Source: Jatrophihabitans cynanchi (GTDB lineage: Bacteria > Actinomycetota > Actinomycetes > Mycobacteriales > Jatrophihabitantaceae). From it: a DNA stretch of 64,000 nucleotides. The position numbers and the translations under genes were made by a program. Shown piece by piece: positions 8,720-16,676 of this stretch. Positions within the stretch are counted from its first letter, which is position 1. The number at the start of each line of letters is the position of its first letter. The notes below the pieces were generated by a model. The model saw only the letters and a list, made by a program, of their open reading frames with translations. It was not told the DNA's origin and did no database searches. Location: contig NZ_CP097463.1 of NCBI RefSeq assembly GCF_027247405.1, positions 1,736,001 to 1,800,000 on the forward strand, written 5' to 3'.

Positions 8720-8742
8720 GCCGGCGCGCGTAGGGTCGCCAC

Positions 8743-9105
8743 ATGGCTGAGGTATCGGTCGCCGGCGGCGTCCTGAAGATCGAACTGACGGTCTCCGAGC
8801 GGGTACTCGCCCTGCACGGCCGCGACGTCGAAGTTCCCCTCGAGCAGATCAGCGAGGTCACCGCTGTCGAGGACGCGATGTCGGCGCTGCGCGGTATGCG
8901 GGCTCCCGGCGCGGGCATCCCGGGCAAGCTCGCGCTCGGAACCTGGCGCGGACGCAGCGGCGGGGCGAACTTCCACGACTTCGTCCTGGTGCACCACAAC
9001 GGCCCCGGCGTCGTCGTCACCACCACCGGCGAGGGGTACGACCGCCTGGTGATCGGGACGCAGGACCCGGCCGCGCTGGTTGCGGCACTTCGCGCGCCGG
9101 CCTGA
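8743..9105 (+). CDS. Conserved actinobacterial protein, PH-domain-like fold
   Basis: A 120-residue protein with no signal peptide or membrane span. Alternating beta strands (LKIELTVSERVLAL, VEVPLEQISEV, FHDFVLVHH, GVVVTTTGEGYDRLVIG) followed by one C-terminal helix resemble small bacterial pleckstrin-homology-like domains. I do not recognise a specific function. It lies 23 bases downstream of chorismate mutase and could be co-transcribed with it. It is convergent with the response regulator at 9126. Confidence 0.65.
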   Translation: MAEVSVAGGVLKIELTVSERVLALHGRDVEVPLEQISEVTAVEDAMSALRGMRAPGAGIPGKLALGTWRGRSGGANFHDFVLVHHNGPGVVVTTTGEGYDRLVIGTQDPAALVAALRAPA

Positions 9106-9125
9106 CCGGTCGTCCGCCCGAGCCG

Positions 9126-9764
9126 TCAGAGCATGCGTCGGTCGGCAGCCCAGCGGGTGAGCTGGTGCCGGCTGGACAGCTGCAGCTTGCGCAGCACGTT
9201 CGAGGCGTGCGTCTCCACCGTCTTGATCGAGATGAACAGCTCGGCCGCGATCTCCTTGTACGCATAGCCACGCGCCAGCAGCCGCAGCACCTCACGCTCA
9301 CGCGGGGTCAGCTGGTCGAACTCCGGGTCGATCGACGGCGTGACCGGCGCGTCACGGAACGCGTCCAGCACGAACCCGGCCAGCCGCGGGCTGAACACCA
9401 CGTCCCCGTCGGCGACGCGCTGTACCGCGTCGGCCAGGTCGGCAGGCGAGATCGTCTTGGTCACGTAACCGCGGGCACCCGCGCGGATCAGCGCGATGAC
9501 GTCCTCGGCGGCATCGGACACCGACAGCGCGAGGAAGCGGGTGTCCGGCAGCGAGTCGCCGATCTGCTCGAGCACGAGCAGGCCGCCGCCGTCGGGCATG
9601 TGCACGTCCAGCAGCACGACGTCCGGACGCTGGGCACGAATCACCGCCACCGCCTCGGCAGGCGAGCCGGCCTCCCCGACCACCTCGACCTGGCCGCCCA
9701 GCTCGGCGCGCACCCCGGCGCGGAACATCGCATGATCGTCGACCAACACGACACGTGCACTCAT
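9126..9764 (-). CDS. NarL/LuxR-family response regulator
   Basis: Cytoplasmic DNA-binding partner of the adjacent PspC-domain sensor kinase. The receiver domain starts VVLVDDHAMFRAGV and has the phosphoacceptor in VVLLDVHMPDGGG near residue 53. A GYVTKTISP segment follows near residue 110 and a C-terminal LuxR helix-turn-helix (LTPREREVLRLLARGYAYKE) occupies residues 150-210. The length of 212 is typical. Its start overlaps the kinase stop by ATGA (9761-9764), so the two are translationally coupled. With the PspC proteins next door this looks like an envelope-stress system of the LiaFSR kind. Confidence 0.93.
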   Translation of the reverse strand: MSARVVLVDDHAMFRAGVRAELGGQVEVVGEAGSPAEAVAVIRAQRPDVVLLDVHMPDGGGLLVLEQIGDSLPDTRFLALSVSDAAEDVIALIRAGARGYVTKTISPADLADAVQRVADGDVVFSPRLAGFVLDAFRDAPVTPSIDPEFDQLTPREREVLRLLARGYAYKEIAAELFISIKTVETHASNVLRKLQLSSRHQLTRWAADRRML

Positions 9765-10972
9765 CGCGGCATCCTCAACTGCACCTCGGTTCCGGTTCCG
9801 GGCGCGGTACGCAACTCGACCGTCCCGCCATGCCGCTCGATGCGGCCGATGATCGAGCCGCGCACGCCGTGCCGGTCCCCGGCGACGGCGTCCGGATCGA
9901 AGCCCACCCCGCGATCCTTCACGAAGATGCTGACGGCCTCGGGCTCGACCTCCGCGTACAGCGAAACACTCGTCACCCCGGCGTGCTTGGCGGCGTTGAC
10001 CAGCGCCTCGCGGCTCGCGGCGACCGCGGCCGCGAGGGCGTCGGTCATCGTCGCGTCGCCGACCAGCACCACCTCGACCGACAGCGCGTAGGCATCCTCG
10101 ACCTCGGCAGCGACCACGCGGAGCTCGTCGGCCAACTGCCCGGACGCGGTGCGCGTGCCGTACAGCAGGTTGCGCAGCTCGCGTTCCTGCCCGCGTGCCA
10201 GCCGCGCGACCTCGCGCGGCGACCCGGCGTTGCGCTGGATCAGGGCGAGCGTCTGCAGCACCGAGTCGTGCAGGTGCGCGGCGATGTCGGCCCGCTCCTG
10301 GCTGCGGATCCGCTCGCTGCGCTCAGCCGTCAACTGGCCCATCATGCGCATCCACCACGGACCGGTGACCAGCGCCAGCCCGACCACGGTCACGACCATC
10401 GCGAGCAGCCCGTCACGCAGCGCGGTGAAGTCGGCCCGGACCAGCACGAGGGCCGCCCCCGCGACCACGCACACCGTCCCGGCGGCGAGCCGGACCCGGC
10501 CGAGCCGATCGGTGTACCCCGCGCTGAGCGAGGTGCGCGAGAGCCGGGACCACCGGTCCCGCTCGGGGTCGCTCGCCTGCCGCCAGATCAGCGCCCCGCC
10601 CAGGCAGGCGAGCAGGGTGGGTGCGAACAGGCCGCCGATCGTGTTGGTGGACGACAGCGAGCCGATCACGACCACGGCCACGACCGCGCCGATGACGTAC
10701 TCGAGCCAGGTCGGCAGCCGCGAGCGCGCAGCGCCGGGACGGACGGGCAGCACGATCCAGTAGGTGCCGTACAGCGCCACGCCGAGCCCGCCGGAGATCG
10801 CGAGCGCGATGAACGCGAACCGGATCAGCCGGGGCCGGACGCCGAGGTGCTCGGCGATGCCCGCGGCGACGCCGCCGAGGATGCCGTGATCGCTGGCGCG
10901 ATAGAGCCGGCGCACGGCGGGGGCGGTCGTGGTCACCGGTCCATGATTGCTCGCCACCGCATCGCGCGGCAT
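9761..10972 (-). CDS. PspC-domain membrane sensor histidine kinase
   Basis: A 403-residue sensor kinase. A PspC domain occupies residues 20-80 (HGILGGVAAGIAEHLG, then hydrophobic segments), with further membrane helices to about residue 215. The dimerisation and phosphoacceptor helix carries DIAAHLHDSVLQTL (HisKA_3 type) near residue 240, and the ATPase domain carries EALVNAAKHAG and DRGVGFDPDAV. Coupled to the response regulator and divergent from another PspC protein. In Firmicutes and actinomycetes comparable kinases sense cell-wall or membrane damage. A GTG at 10936 is an alternative start; no ribosome site decides between them. Confidence 0.9.
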   Translation of the reverse strand: MPRDAVASNHGPVTTTAPAVRRLYRASDHGILGGVAAGIAEHLGVRPRLIRFAFIALAISGGLGVALYGTYWIVLPVRPGAARSRLPTWLEYVIGAVVAVVVIGSLSSTNTIGGLFAPTLLACLGGALIWRQASDPERDRWSRLSRTSLSAGYTDRLGRVRLAAGTVCVVAGAALVLVRADFTALRDGLLAMVVTVVGLALVTGPWWMRMMGQLTAERSERIRSQERADIAAHLHDSVLQTLALIQRNAGSPREVARLARGQERELRNLLYGTRTASGQLADELRVVAAEVEDAYALSVEVVLVGDATMTDALAAAVAASREALVNAAKHAGVTSVSLYAEVEPEAVSIFVKDRGVGFDPDAVAGDRHGVRGSIIGRIERHGGTVELRTAPGTGTEVQLRMPR

Positions 10973-11060
10973 CAGGTGAGGCCCTGAGGTCGAGAATCAG
11001 GGTGCGGTTCAGGGGTCAACCCGATGCGCGGGAGCCGCCCGGGCGGGCAACCTGGGTGCC

Positions 11061-12278
11061 ATGACGACGACCGACACCGGGGCGATGCCGCCGTACCCGA
11101 CCCCGCCCGCCCAGCGCGTCCTGCGCCGCAGCCGCACCGACCGCGTGGGTGCCGGTGTGGCCGGCGGCCTCGGCCAGTACTTCGGCGTGGACCCGGTGCT
11201 GTTCCGCGTGCTGTTCGCGGTGTCGGCGTTCTTCGGCGGCGCCGGAGTGCTCGCCTACCTCATCGCCTGGGCAGCCATCCCCGAGCACGGCGCGACCAAC
11301 GCGCCGGTCGACCGGTTCATCGCCGGGCTGCGGCTGCGCCGCGTGCCGGTGTGGTTGGTGGCCGTGGTCGCGGGACTGGTGCTCTGGGCCCTCGCCTTCA
11401 GTTGGTGGGCGCCCGGGCCGTTCTTCCCGGTGATGCTCGTCGTGATCGTGCTGGTCGCCGTGTTCAGCCGCCGCAGCTGGGTCCCTCCGGCCGACCGGCT
11501 GCCCGACGCACCGGCGGCCGGCGGTGCTGCCGCCACGGTAAGCCTGGACAAGGACGCACCTGCCGGGCCGCCGGCCGGTACACCGCAGTGGGTCGGCTCG
11601 ACCCGCGCCTGGCTGGACGAGGCGCGGCAGGCCAGCCGCGAGCGGCGCCGGCGCGCGTTCCCGGTGCGCATCTCGGTGCTCGTCGCGCTCGTGCTCACGC
11701 TGACCGCGCTGGGCATCGCCGACGCGATGAGCGGCATCCGGGTGCCGGTGTACTTCTGGGTCACGCTCGGCATCGTCGGCGGCGGGTTGCTCGTCGGGAT
11801 GGCGCTACGCCGCACCCCGTGGTCGATGACGCCGCTGCTGATCCCGGCACTCGCCGGGACGATCGCCTTCGGCAACACGCACGCCTCGCTGCACGACGGA
11901 GTCGGCCAGCGGGACTGGACGCCCACCTCGGCGTCGGCACTCGCCTCGGACTACCGGCTCGCGTTCGGCGAGGGCGATCTCGACCTGCGCAGCCTCGGCA
12001 CACTGAGCGCGCCGCGCACGGTGGACGTGACCATGGCCGCCGGGCAGCTGAAGGTGCTGCTGCCGAACGGGTTGAACGCGACGATCGAGGCGAACGTGCG
12101 GATGGGCGAGGTCGAGGTCGACGGCACGACCGTCGCGGAGACGCACGGCGGCTCGTTCCACCGCATGCACGGGTACGACATCCAGAAGACGGTGCTGCCA
12201 CCTGCGGGCGCGACCGGCGCGCCGCTGACGATCCGGGTCCACCTCGCCGACGGGCAGATCTCGATCCGCCACAGCTAG
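11061..12278 (+). CDS. PspC-domain membrane protein with LiaF-like C-terminal domain
   Basis: A 405-residue membrane protein divergent from the PspC kinase. A PspC domain lies at residues 20-80 (VGAGVAGGLGQYFGVDPVLF), paired helices at 95-140, a linker, two or three more helices at 205-280, and then a beta-rich domain (VDVTMAAGQLKVLLPNG, TIEANVRMGEVEVDG) resembling the cell-wall-active antibiotic response domain of LiaF. LiaF proteins restrain a LiaS-type kinase, so this may be the accessory sensor or repressor of the neighbouring pair. That functional assignment is inferred from domains and position. Confidence 0.85.
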   Translation: MTTTDTGAMPPYPTPPAQRVLRRSRTDRVGAGVAGGLGQYFGVDPVLFRVLFAVSAFFGGAGVLAYLIAWAAIPEHGATNAPVDRFIAGLRLRRVPVWLVAVVAGLVLWALAFSWWAPGPFFPVMLVVIVLVAVFSRRSWVPPADRLPDAPAAGGAAATVSLDKDAPAGPPAGTPQWVGSTRAWLDEARQASRERRRRAFPVRISVLVALVLTLTALGIADAMSGIRVPVYFWVTLGIVGGGLLVGMALRRTPWSMTPLLIPALAGTIAFGNTHASLHDGVGQRDWTPTSASALASDYRLAFGEGDLDLRSLGTLSAPRTVDVTMAAGQLKVLLPNGLNATIEANVRMGEVEVDGTTVAETHGGSFHRMHGYDIQKTVLPPAGATGAPLTIRVHLADGQISIRHS

Positions 12279-12317
12279 GACCGCACGCAAGCCGCGTGGC
12301 CCGGTACGTCTGACGCG

Positions 12318-12335
12318 GTTGCGCGCTGAGCGAAC
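12318..12335. promoter_or_regulatory. Partial dyad upstream of the XRE regulator, ClgR/PopR-like half-site
   Basis: The 18 bases contain GCGAAC (GTTCGC on the other strand) opposed to a GTTGCGC arm. GTTCGC is the conserved half of ClgR/PopR operators, but the spacing to the second half is one base off the published-style consensus as I remember it. The site lies 44 bases before the regulator start and could serve autoregulation. Weak evidence. Confidence 0.3.
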
Positions 12336-12378
12336 TGGCGTACCCGAACGCATCCGCTTGTGGCTAGCGTCGACGTCC

Positions 12379-12693
12379 ATGACCAACATCGTCCCGTTCC
12401 GGCGGCGCCCCGCGCCCCGCACACAGCCCGAGCCGCTGTGGCGCGAGGCGGTCGGCGAGCAGTTGCGCGCCGAGCGCACCGGCCGCGGCGAGCGGATCGC
12501 CGACGTCGCCGCGCGCGCGGGCGTCGCGCCGCAGTACCTGTCCGAGCTCGAGCGCGGCCGCAAGGACCCGTCGTCGGAGGTGCTGTCGGCCGTGTCCGGT
12601 GCCCTCGGCCTGTCGGTCGTCGAGCTCACCCGGCGCGCGGGCCACCGGCTCGCGGCCGCCGGGACGCGCGGCCCGGTCTGCCTGGCCGCCTGA
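12379..12693 (+). CDS. XRE-family regulator of ClgR/PopR type
   Basis: A 104-residue DNA-binding protein: a basic N terminus (FRRRPAPR), then WREAVGEQLRAERT and the helix-turn-helix VAARAGVAPQYLSELERGRK followed by DPSSEVLSAVSGALGL. This strongly resembles ClgR and PopR, which activate clp protease genes in actinomycetes. ATG 12379 was chosen because it starts just before the conserved domain; the frame remains open to 12319. It converges on the clpP pair at 12726-13948, the kind of neighbourhood reported for popR and clpP3-clpP4 in streptomycetes, so control of that pair is a reasonable inference. Confidence 0.8.
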   Translation: MTNIVPFRRRPAPRTQPEPLWREAVGEQLRAERTGRGERIADVAARAGVAPQYLSELERGRKDPSSEVLSAVSGALGLSVVELTRRAGHRLAAAGTRGPVCLAA

Positions 12694-12700
12694 CGAGGTG

Positions 12701-12741
12701 GCTGCCGGCCTGAGGCGTGGCCGCCTCAGGCCCCCGGCAGC
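12701..12741. terminator. Bidirectional terminator hairpin between the XRE gene and the clpP operon
   Basis: GCTGCCGG plus CCTGAGGCG (12701-12717) pairs with CGCCTCAGG (12722-12730) and CCGGCAGC (12734-12741), giving 17 pairs with a 3-base bulge and a 4-base loop. It sits between convergent genes and overlaps the stop codon of the minus-strand clpP. No T run follows, as is common in actinomycetes. Confidence 0.65.
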
Positions 12742-13328
12742 GCCCGGCTGGTCAGCACCGCGTCGACGACGCCGTAGTCGACGGCCCCTTGCGGCGTGAG
12801 GATCAGGTCGCGCTCGGTGTCCTCGCGCACCTGCTCCGGCGAGCGCCCGGTGTGGCCGGCGAGGATCTGCTCGAGCATGGTGCGGACGCGCTCCACCTCG
12901 TCGGCCTCCAGCACCAGGTCCGGGATCGCACCGCGACCCTCGGCGGCCGGGGCGTGGATCACCACCCGGCCGTGCGGCAGGATCTGCCGGCGGCCCGGTG
13001 CGCCGCCGGCCAGCAGCACCGCCGCGGTCGCCGCCGCCTGCCCGACGCACGTGGTCTCGACGGCGGGCCGGATGTACTGCATGGCGTCGTAGATCGCGAG
13101 CGTCGCCGGGATCGAACCGCCGGCCGAGTTGATGTACAGGTTGATCGGCTGGTCAGGGCTCTCGGACTCCAGATGGATCAGCTGGGCGATCACGGCGTTG
13201 GCCACCCCGTCGTCGATGCCGGTTCCCAGGTAGACGACCCGCTCGGCGAGCAGTCGGCTGAAGACGTCGACGGTGCGCTCGCCCAGGTTGGTGCGCGTGG
13301 TGACGTACGGGATCGTGTAGGCGGTCAT
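12726..13328 (-). CDS. ClpP-family subunit lacking the catalytic serine (ClpR-like)
   Basis: A 200-residue ClpP paralogue, the second gene of a two-gene operon. The fold landmarks are present: YINSAGGSI near residue 67, RVVIHAP with the His of the triad near residue 121, and TERDLILTP with the Asp. The nucleophile motif, normally GQAAS, reads CVGQAAATAAVL, so serine is replaced by alanine. The chain should fold and form rings but not cleave peptide bonds. Its start overlaps the upstream active clpP by ATGA (13325-13328), so equal production and a mixed tetradecamer are likely. Compare the inactive ClpR subunits of plant plastids and cyanobacteria. Confidence 0.88.
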   Translation of the reverse strand: MTAYTIPYVTTRTNLGERTVDVFSRLLAERVVYLGTGIDDGVANAVIAQLIHLESESPDQPINLYINSAGGSIPATLAIYDAMQYIRPAVETTCVGQAAATAAVLLAGGAPGRRQILPHGRVVIHAPAAEGRGAIPDLVLEADEVERVRTMLEQILAGHTGRSPEQVREDTERDLILTPQGAVDYGVVDAVLTSRALPGA

Positions 13329-13948
13329 CGCAGTGCCCCCAACCCGACGGTCCGGCGCGGTGCCGGCAGGACGTCGTCACCGAGTTCCACGAGGTGGTCG
13401 ACGAACCCGTAGGCGAGCGCCTCCGTCGCGCTGAACCAGCGGTCGCGGCGCGAGTCGCGTTCGACGACCGCGACCTCCTGCCCGGTGTCCTCGGCAATGA
13501 TGCCGAGCACGGTGTCGCGCGTGCGGCGCAGGTCGTCGGCCTGGATCGCGATGTCCATCGCGGTGCCACCGATCCCCGCCGACCCTTGGTGCAGCAACAC
13601 CTTCGAGTGTGCCGTCGCGTACCGCTTGCCCTTCGTGCCCGCGCTGAGCAGGAACTGCCCGGCGCTGTAAGCCATTCCGAGGTTCACCGTCACTACGTCG
13701 TTCGGGATCGCGCGCATGCAGTCCCGGATGGCGAGCATCCCCGGCACCGACCCGCCCGGCGAATTGATCAACAGCCGGATGTCGGCCACCGGATCCTCGG
13801 CCGCGAGCAGGATCAGCCCGGTGCACAGCCGGTTGCTGTTCCAGTGTTCGAGCGGCTCGCCGAGCAGCAGCGTGCGCCGCTCGAACAGCCGCTGGTAGAT
13901 CTCCTCATCCAGGCGGTGCCCCGGCACCACCCGTGCGTCCTCGCTCAT
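13325..13948 (-). CDS. clpP: ClpP-family serine protease subunit, catalytically complete
   Basis: A 207-residue proteolytic subunit. The oxyanion loop NSPGGSVPG is near residue 62, the nucleophile is in NLGMAYSAGQFLLSAG (Ser near 97), the triad His is in KVLLHQGSAG and the Asp is in VERDSRRDRWFSATEA. It would form the degradation chamber fed by ClpX or ClpC. First gene of a pair whose partner has lost the serine. Actinomycetes usually have an essential clpP1-clpP2 pair and often a second pair; sequence divergence and the adjacent PopR-like regulator suggest this is the second, conditional pair. Confidence 0.93.
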   Translation of the reverse strand: MSEDARVVPGHRLDEEIYQRLFERRTLLLGEPLEHWNSNRLCTGLILLAAEDPVADIRLLINSPGGSVPGMLAIRDCMRAIPNDVVTVNLGMAYSAGQFLLSAGTKGKRYATAHSKVLLHQGSAGIGGTAMDIAIQADDLRRTRDTVLGIIAEDTGQEVAVVERDSRRDRWFSATEALAYGFVDHLVELGDDVLPAPRRTVGLGALR

Positions 13949-13988
13949 GGATCCAGCGTGCAGGCTGCGGGACGCCCGCGCACCGGAT

Positions 13989-14018
13989 GCTGCTCACAGC
14001 AGCGCTGCCCTGAGCAGC
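13989..14018. promoter_or_regulatory. 30-bp near-perfect dyad upstream of the clpP operon
   Basis: Arms GCTGCTCAcaGCAGC (13989-14003) and GCTGCccTGAGCAGC (14004-14018) are complementary at 13 of 15 positions, with a GCAGCGCTGC palindrome at the centre. The dyad lies 41 bases before the clpP start and 18 bases after the manD stop. It could be an operator for the clpP operon or a terminator for the uronate operon; there is no T run. Confidence 0.55.
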
Positions 14019-14035
14019 GCGACGGGCGACGCGCG

Positions 14036-15247
14036 CTACCAGTTGTGCATCGACCCGTCGCGCAACCGGTTCACCGGCAGGTACCGCCGCTGGTACGGGT
14101 AGCGCTTGGCGGCCTGCTTGTCGAAGCGCACCCCGATTCCCGGCTCGTCGCTCAGGTGCAGCATGCCGTCGGCGTAGCGGTAGCCGGGCGTGAAGACCTC
14201 GTTGGCGGGCTCCAGGTGCGACATGTACTCCTGGATGCCGAAGTTGGCGATCGAGACGTCCAGGTGCAGCGCCGCCGCGATGCCGATCGGCGACACGTCG
14301 CCGGGGCCGTGCGAGCCGGTGCGCACGCCGTACAGGTCGGCCAGGTCGAAGATCCGCCTGGTGTGTGTGATCCCGCCCGCGTGCGGCACGGCGGTGCGGA
14401 TGTAGTCGATCAGCCGCTCGCTGATCAGTTGCTGGCAGTCCCAGATCGTGTTGAACACCTCGCCGACCGCGAGCGGGGTGACGGTGTGCTGGCGGATCAG
14501 CCGGAACGCGGCCTGGTCCTCGGCCGGGGTGGCGTCCTCGATCCAGAACATGCGGTACGGCTCGAGTGCCTTGCCCAACCGCCCGGCCTCGAGCGGCGTG
14601 AGCCGGTGGTGCGCGTCGTGCAGCAGGTGGAACCCGTAGCCGAGCTCGTCGCGCACCGCGGCGACGAGCTTCGGCACGAAGTCCAGGTACGCCTCGGTGT
14701 CCCACACCTCGTCGGCCGGAAGGTCACCGCCGGCGGGCTCGTAGGTCAGCCCGGTCCCGGCACGCAGCCCGTACGTCGACTCGAGCCCGGGCACCTTGGC
14801 CTGCACCCGGACGGCGCGGTAACCGGACTGCAGGAACCGCGCGGCGTCGGCGACGGTCTCGGCGATGTCGGCGCCGCTCGCGTGCCCGTAGATGGTGACG
14901 CCGTCGCGCGCGGCACCGCCGAGCAACTGGTAGACCGGCCGGCCGACGGCCTTGCCGGCGATGTCCCACAGCGCGACGTCGACCGCCCCGATCGCCGTCA
15001 TCGTCACCGGCCCGCGGCGCCAGTACGCGCCGCGGTACAGGTACTGCCAGGTGTCGTTGATGCGGCTGGCGTCGCGCCCGATCAGCAGCGGGCAGACGTG
15101 CTCGCGCAGGTAGGCCTCGACGGCGAGCTCGCGCCCGTTCAGCGTGGCGTCGCCGTAGCCGACGATGCCGTCGTCGGTGGTCAGTTCGAGCGTGACGTAG
15201 TTGCGGCCGGGGCAGGTGACGATCACCTCGGCGTCGACTATGCGCAT
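14036..15247 (-). CDS. manD: D-mannonate dehydratase, enolase superfamily (ManD/RspA type)
   Basis: Dehydrates D-mannonate to 2-keto-3-deoxygluconate. The 403-residue protein has the enolase-superfamily N-terminal cap ([13 protein letters not shown]) and barrel. Metal ligands and acid-base residues fall in LHDAHHRL near residue 215, [13 protein letters not shown] near 240 and [11 protein letters not shown] near 265; [11 protein letters not shown] follows near 320. This is the ManD family rather than UxuA. ATG 15247 has GAGGGA upstream. Last gene of the uxaC-uxuB-manD operon, 14 bases after uxuB. Some ManD-like proteins are inactive or act on gluconate, but the cluster favours mannonate. Confidence 0.92.
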   Translation of the reverse strand: MRIVDAEVIVTCPGRNYVTLELTTDDGIVGYGDATLNGRELAVEAYLREHVCPLLIGRDASRINDTWQYLYRGAYWRRGPVTMTAIGAVDVALWDIAGKAVGRPVYQLLGGAARDGVTIYGHASGADIAETVADAARFLQSGYRAVRVQAKVPGLESTYGLRAGTGLTYEPAGGDLPADEVWDTEAYLDFVPKLVAAVRDELGYGFHLLHDAHHRLTPLEAGRLGKALEPYRMFWIEDATPAEDQAAFRLIRQHTVTPLAVGEVFNTIWDCQQLISERLIDYIRTAVPHAGGITHTRRIFDLADLYGVRTGSHGPGDVSPIGIAAALHLDVSIANFGIQEYMSHLEPANEVFTPGYRYADGMLHLSDEPGIGVRFDKQAAKRYPYQRRYLPVNRLRDGSMHNW

Positions 15248-15261
15248 GTGCTGATCCCTCG

Positions 15262-16611
15262 CTAACTCGGTTCGAACTCGGTGGCCTTGGCGAGCACGGC
15301 GGCGACCAGGTCGTGGTCGGCAGCGATGCCCGGCTGCAGGTACTCGAGCACCGCGCCGACCGCGGCGGGCAGCGGGCCGGCGGCCGCCGCAACCACGCGC
15401 GTGGCCGCGGCGTCGGTGACCGGCGCGCCGCGCCCGCGCAGGTGCGCGATCCAGGCGGCCAGGATCCGGGTCGCGCCCTGCGGGACGCGCCCGGCGGCGC
15501 GTTCGCGGGCGAGCACCGGCAATACCCGGATCGGCAGCTTCTGCGAGCCGTCGGCGGCGATCTGCTCCAGCCGGTGAGCGATCGCTCGGTTGCCGAAGCG
15601 CTGCAGCAGCGCGGCCCGGTAGCCGGCCACCTGCGGCTGCGGCTGGCTCAGGTGCGGCGCTGCCTCGTCCCACCACTGCTCGACCCAGCCGCGGCAGGCC
15701 GGATCGGCGATCGCCTCGGCGACGGTCAGGTGCCCGCGGATGCTGCCCGCGTACGCCAGCAGCGAGTGCGCCCCGTTGAGCAGCCACAGCTTGCGCTGCT
15801 CGAACGGCCCGACGTCGTCGGTGATGGTGGCGCCCGCGGTGTCCCACGCGGGACGGCCCGCCGGGAACTCACCGGCCAGCACCCACTCGGTGAACGGCTC
15901 GGTGACGACGGGGCATTCGTCGCGCAGGCCGGTCGCGTCGAGCACCGCCTTGACGTCGGCGTCGGTCGGGCGCGGCGTGATGCGGTCCACCATCGTGGTG
16001 ACGAACGAGGTGCTCGCGGCGAGCTGTTCGCCCAGCTGCGCGCTCACGGCCGCGGCCAGGTCCAGGACGACGCGCCGCACGGTCGCGCCGTTGTCGGGCA
16101 GGTTGTCGCACGGGACGATCGCGATCGGGCCGGCGCCGGCGGCGTGTCGCGCGGCCAGGCCGGCGACGAGCCGGGCCGGGACGCTGCGCACCGGGGCGGC
16201 GCGGTCTGCGCGCAGGGCCGCGATGTCCTCGGCCACTGCGGCACGGTCCAGGCCACCGTCCGGGGAACGCAGGTAGGCGGCCTCGGTCACGGTGAGCGTG
16301 ACCGCACCGACCCGGGGCTCGCGCAGGTACCCCAGCCACGCAGCGTGCTCGGCGGCGGCATGCGCCCGCACGACGCTGCCGATCACATCGAAGCGGTCAC
16401 CACTGTCGCCGCGGGTGATCAGCGTGTAGCAGCCGCCCTGGGCATCGAGCCGGCCGGCGAGTTCGGCGCTGCGGCCGCTGAAGGCCGCGTAGCCCCACCC
16501 CTCGTCGGCCGCCGTGTACACGGCCTGGTGGGCGCGGAAGAAGTTGCCGAGCCCGAGGTGTGCGAGCCGGATCGGCGGCGCCGCGCGCCCCGCCCTCGCC
16601 AGCGCGCTCAC
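15262..16611 (-). CDS. uxuB: Fructuronate/tagaturonate reductase, mannitol dehydrogenase family
   Basis: NAD(P)H-dependent reductase of the polyol-specific long-chain dehydrogenase family, 449 residues. The cofactor-binding segment is [16 protein letters not shown] near residue 18, the family signature [11 protein letters not shown] is near 215, and the catalytic Lys-Asn-His pattern is in [14 protein letters not shown] near 285. In this cluster it should reduce fructuronate to mannonate (UxuB). Because an altronate dehydratase is also present, it might additionally reduce tagaturonate (UxaB), since no second reductase is visible. GTG 16611 was chosen for the AAGGAGG five bases upstream. Second gene of the operon after uxaC. 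Confidence 0.88.
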   Translation of the reverse strand: MSALARAGRAAPPIRLAHLGLGNFFRAHQAVYTAADEGWGYAAFSGRSAELAGRLDAQGGCYTLITRGDSGDRFDVIGSVVRAHAAAEHAAWLGYLREPRVGAVTLTVTEAAYLRSPDGGLDRAAVAEDIAALRADRAAPVRSVPARLVAGLAARHAAGAGPIAIVPCDNLPDNGATVRRVVLDLAAAVSAQLGEQLAASTSFVTTMVDRITPRPTDADVKAVLDATGLRDECPVVTEPFTEWVLAGEFPAGRPAWDTAGATITDDVGPFEQRKLWLLNGAHSLLAYAGSIRGHLTVAEAIADPACRGWVEQWWDEAAPHLSQPQPQVAGYRAALLQRFGNRAIAHRLEQIAADGSQKLPIRVLPVLARERAAGRVPQGATRILAAWIAHLRGRGAPVTDAAATRVVAAAAGPLPAAVGAVLEYLQPGIAADHDLVAAVLAKATEFEPS

Positions 16612-16654
16612 TCGGCCTCCTTCGTCGGCCGCCAAGACGTCACTGTGCTCGATG

Positions 16655-16676
16655 GTGAGCTCGCAAGCTCGCTCAC
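16655..16676. repeat. Intercistronic inverted repeat at the uxaC stop codon
   Basis: GTGAGC (16655-16660) and GCTCAC (16671-16676) flank a GAGC/GCTC inner repeat around the uxaC stop. It would form a hairpin between uxaC and uxuB in the mRNA, possibly tuning the downstream genes. Its core GCTTGCGAGC resembles the GCTTGCGGAGCGAGC unit of the tandem repeat at 47881. Confidence 0.4.

Noticed and set aside
9761-10987. Long plus-strand open frames opposite the PspC kinase and many other genes
   Set aside because: High third-position G+C opens antisense frames. Their translations are Arg/Gln/His/Pro-rich without family resemblance, and the opposite strand encodes clear protein families.
12318-12335. 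Confident ClgR operator
   Set aside because: Half-site spacing differs by one base from the consensus as remembered, so it is listed only as a weak candidate.
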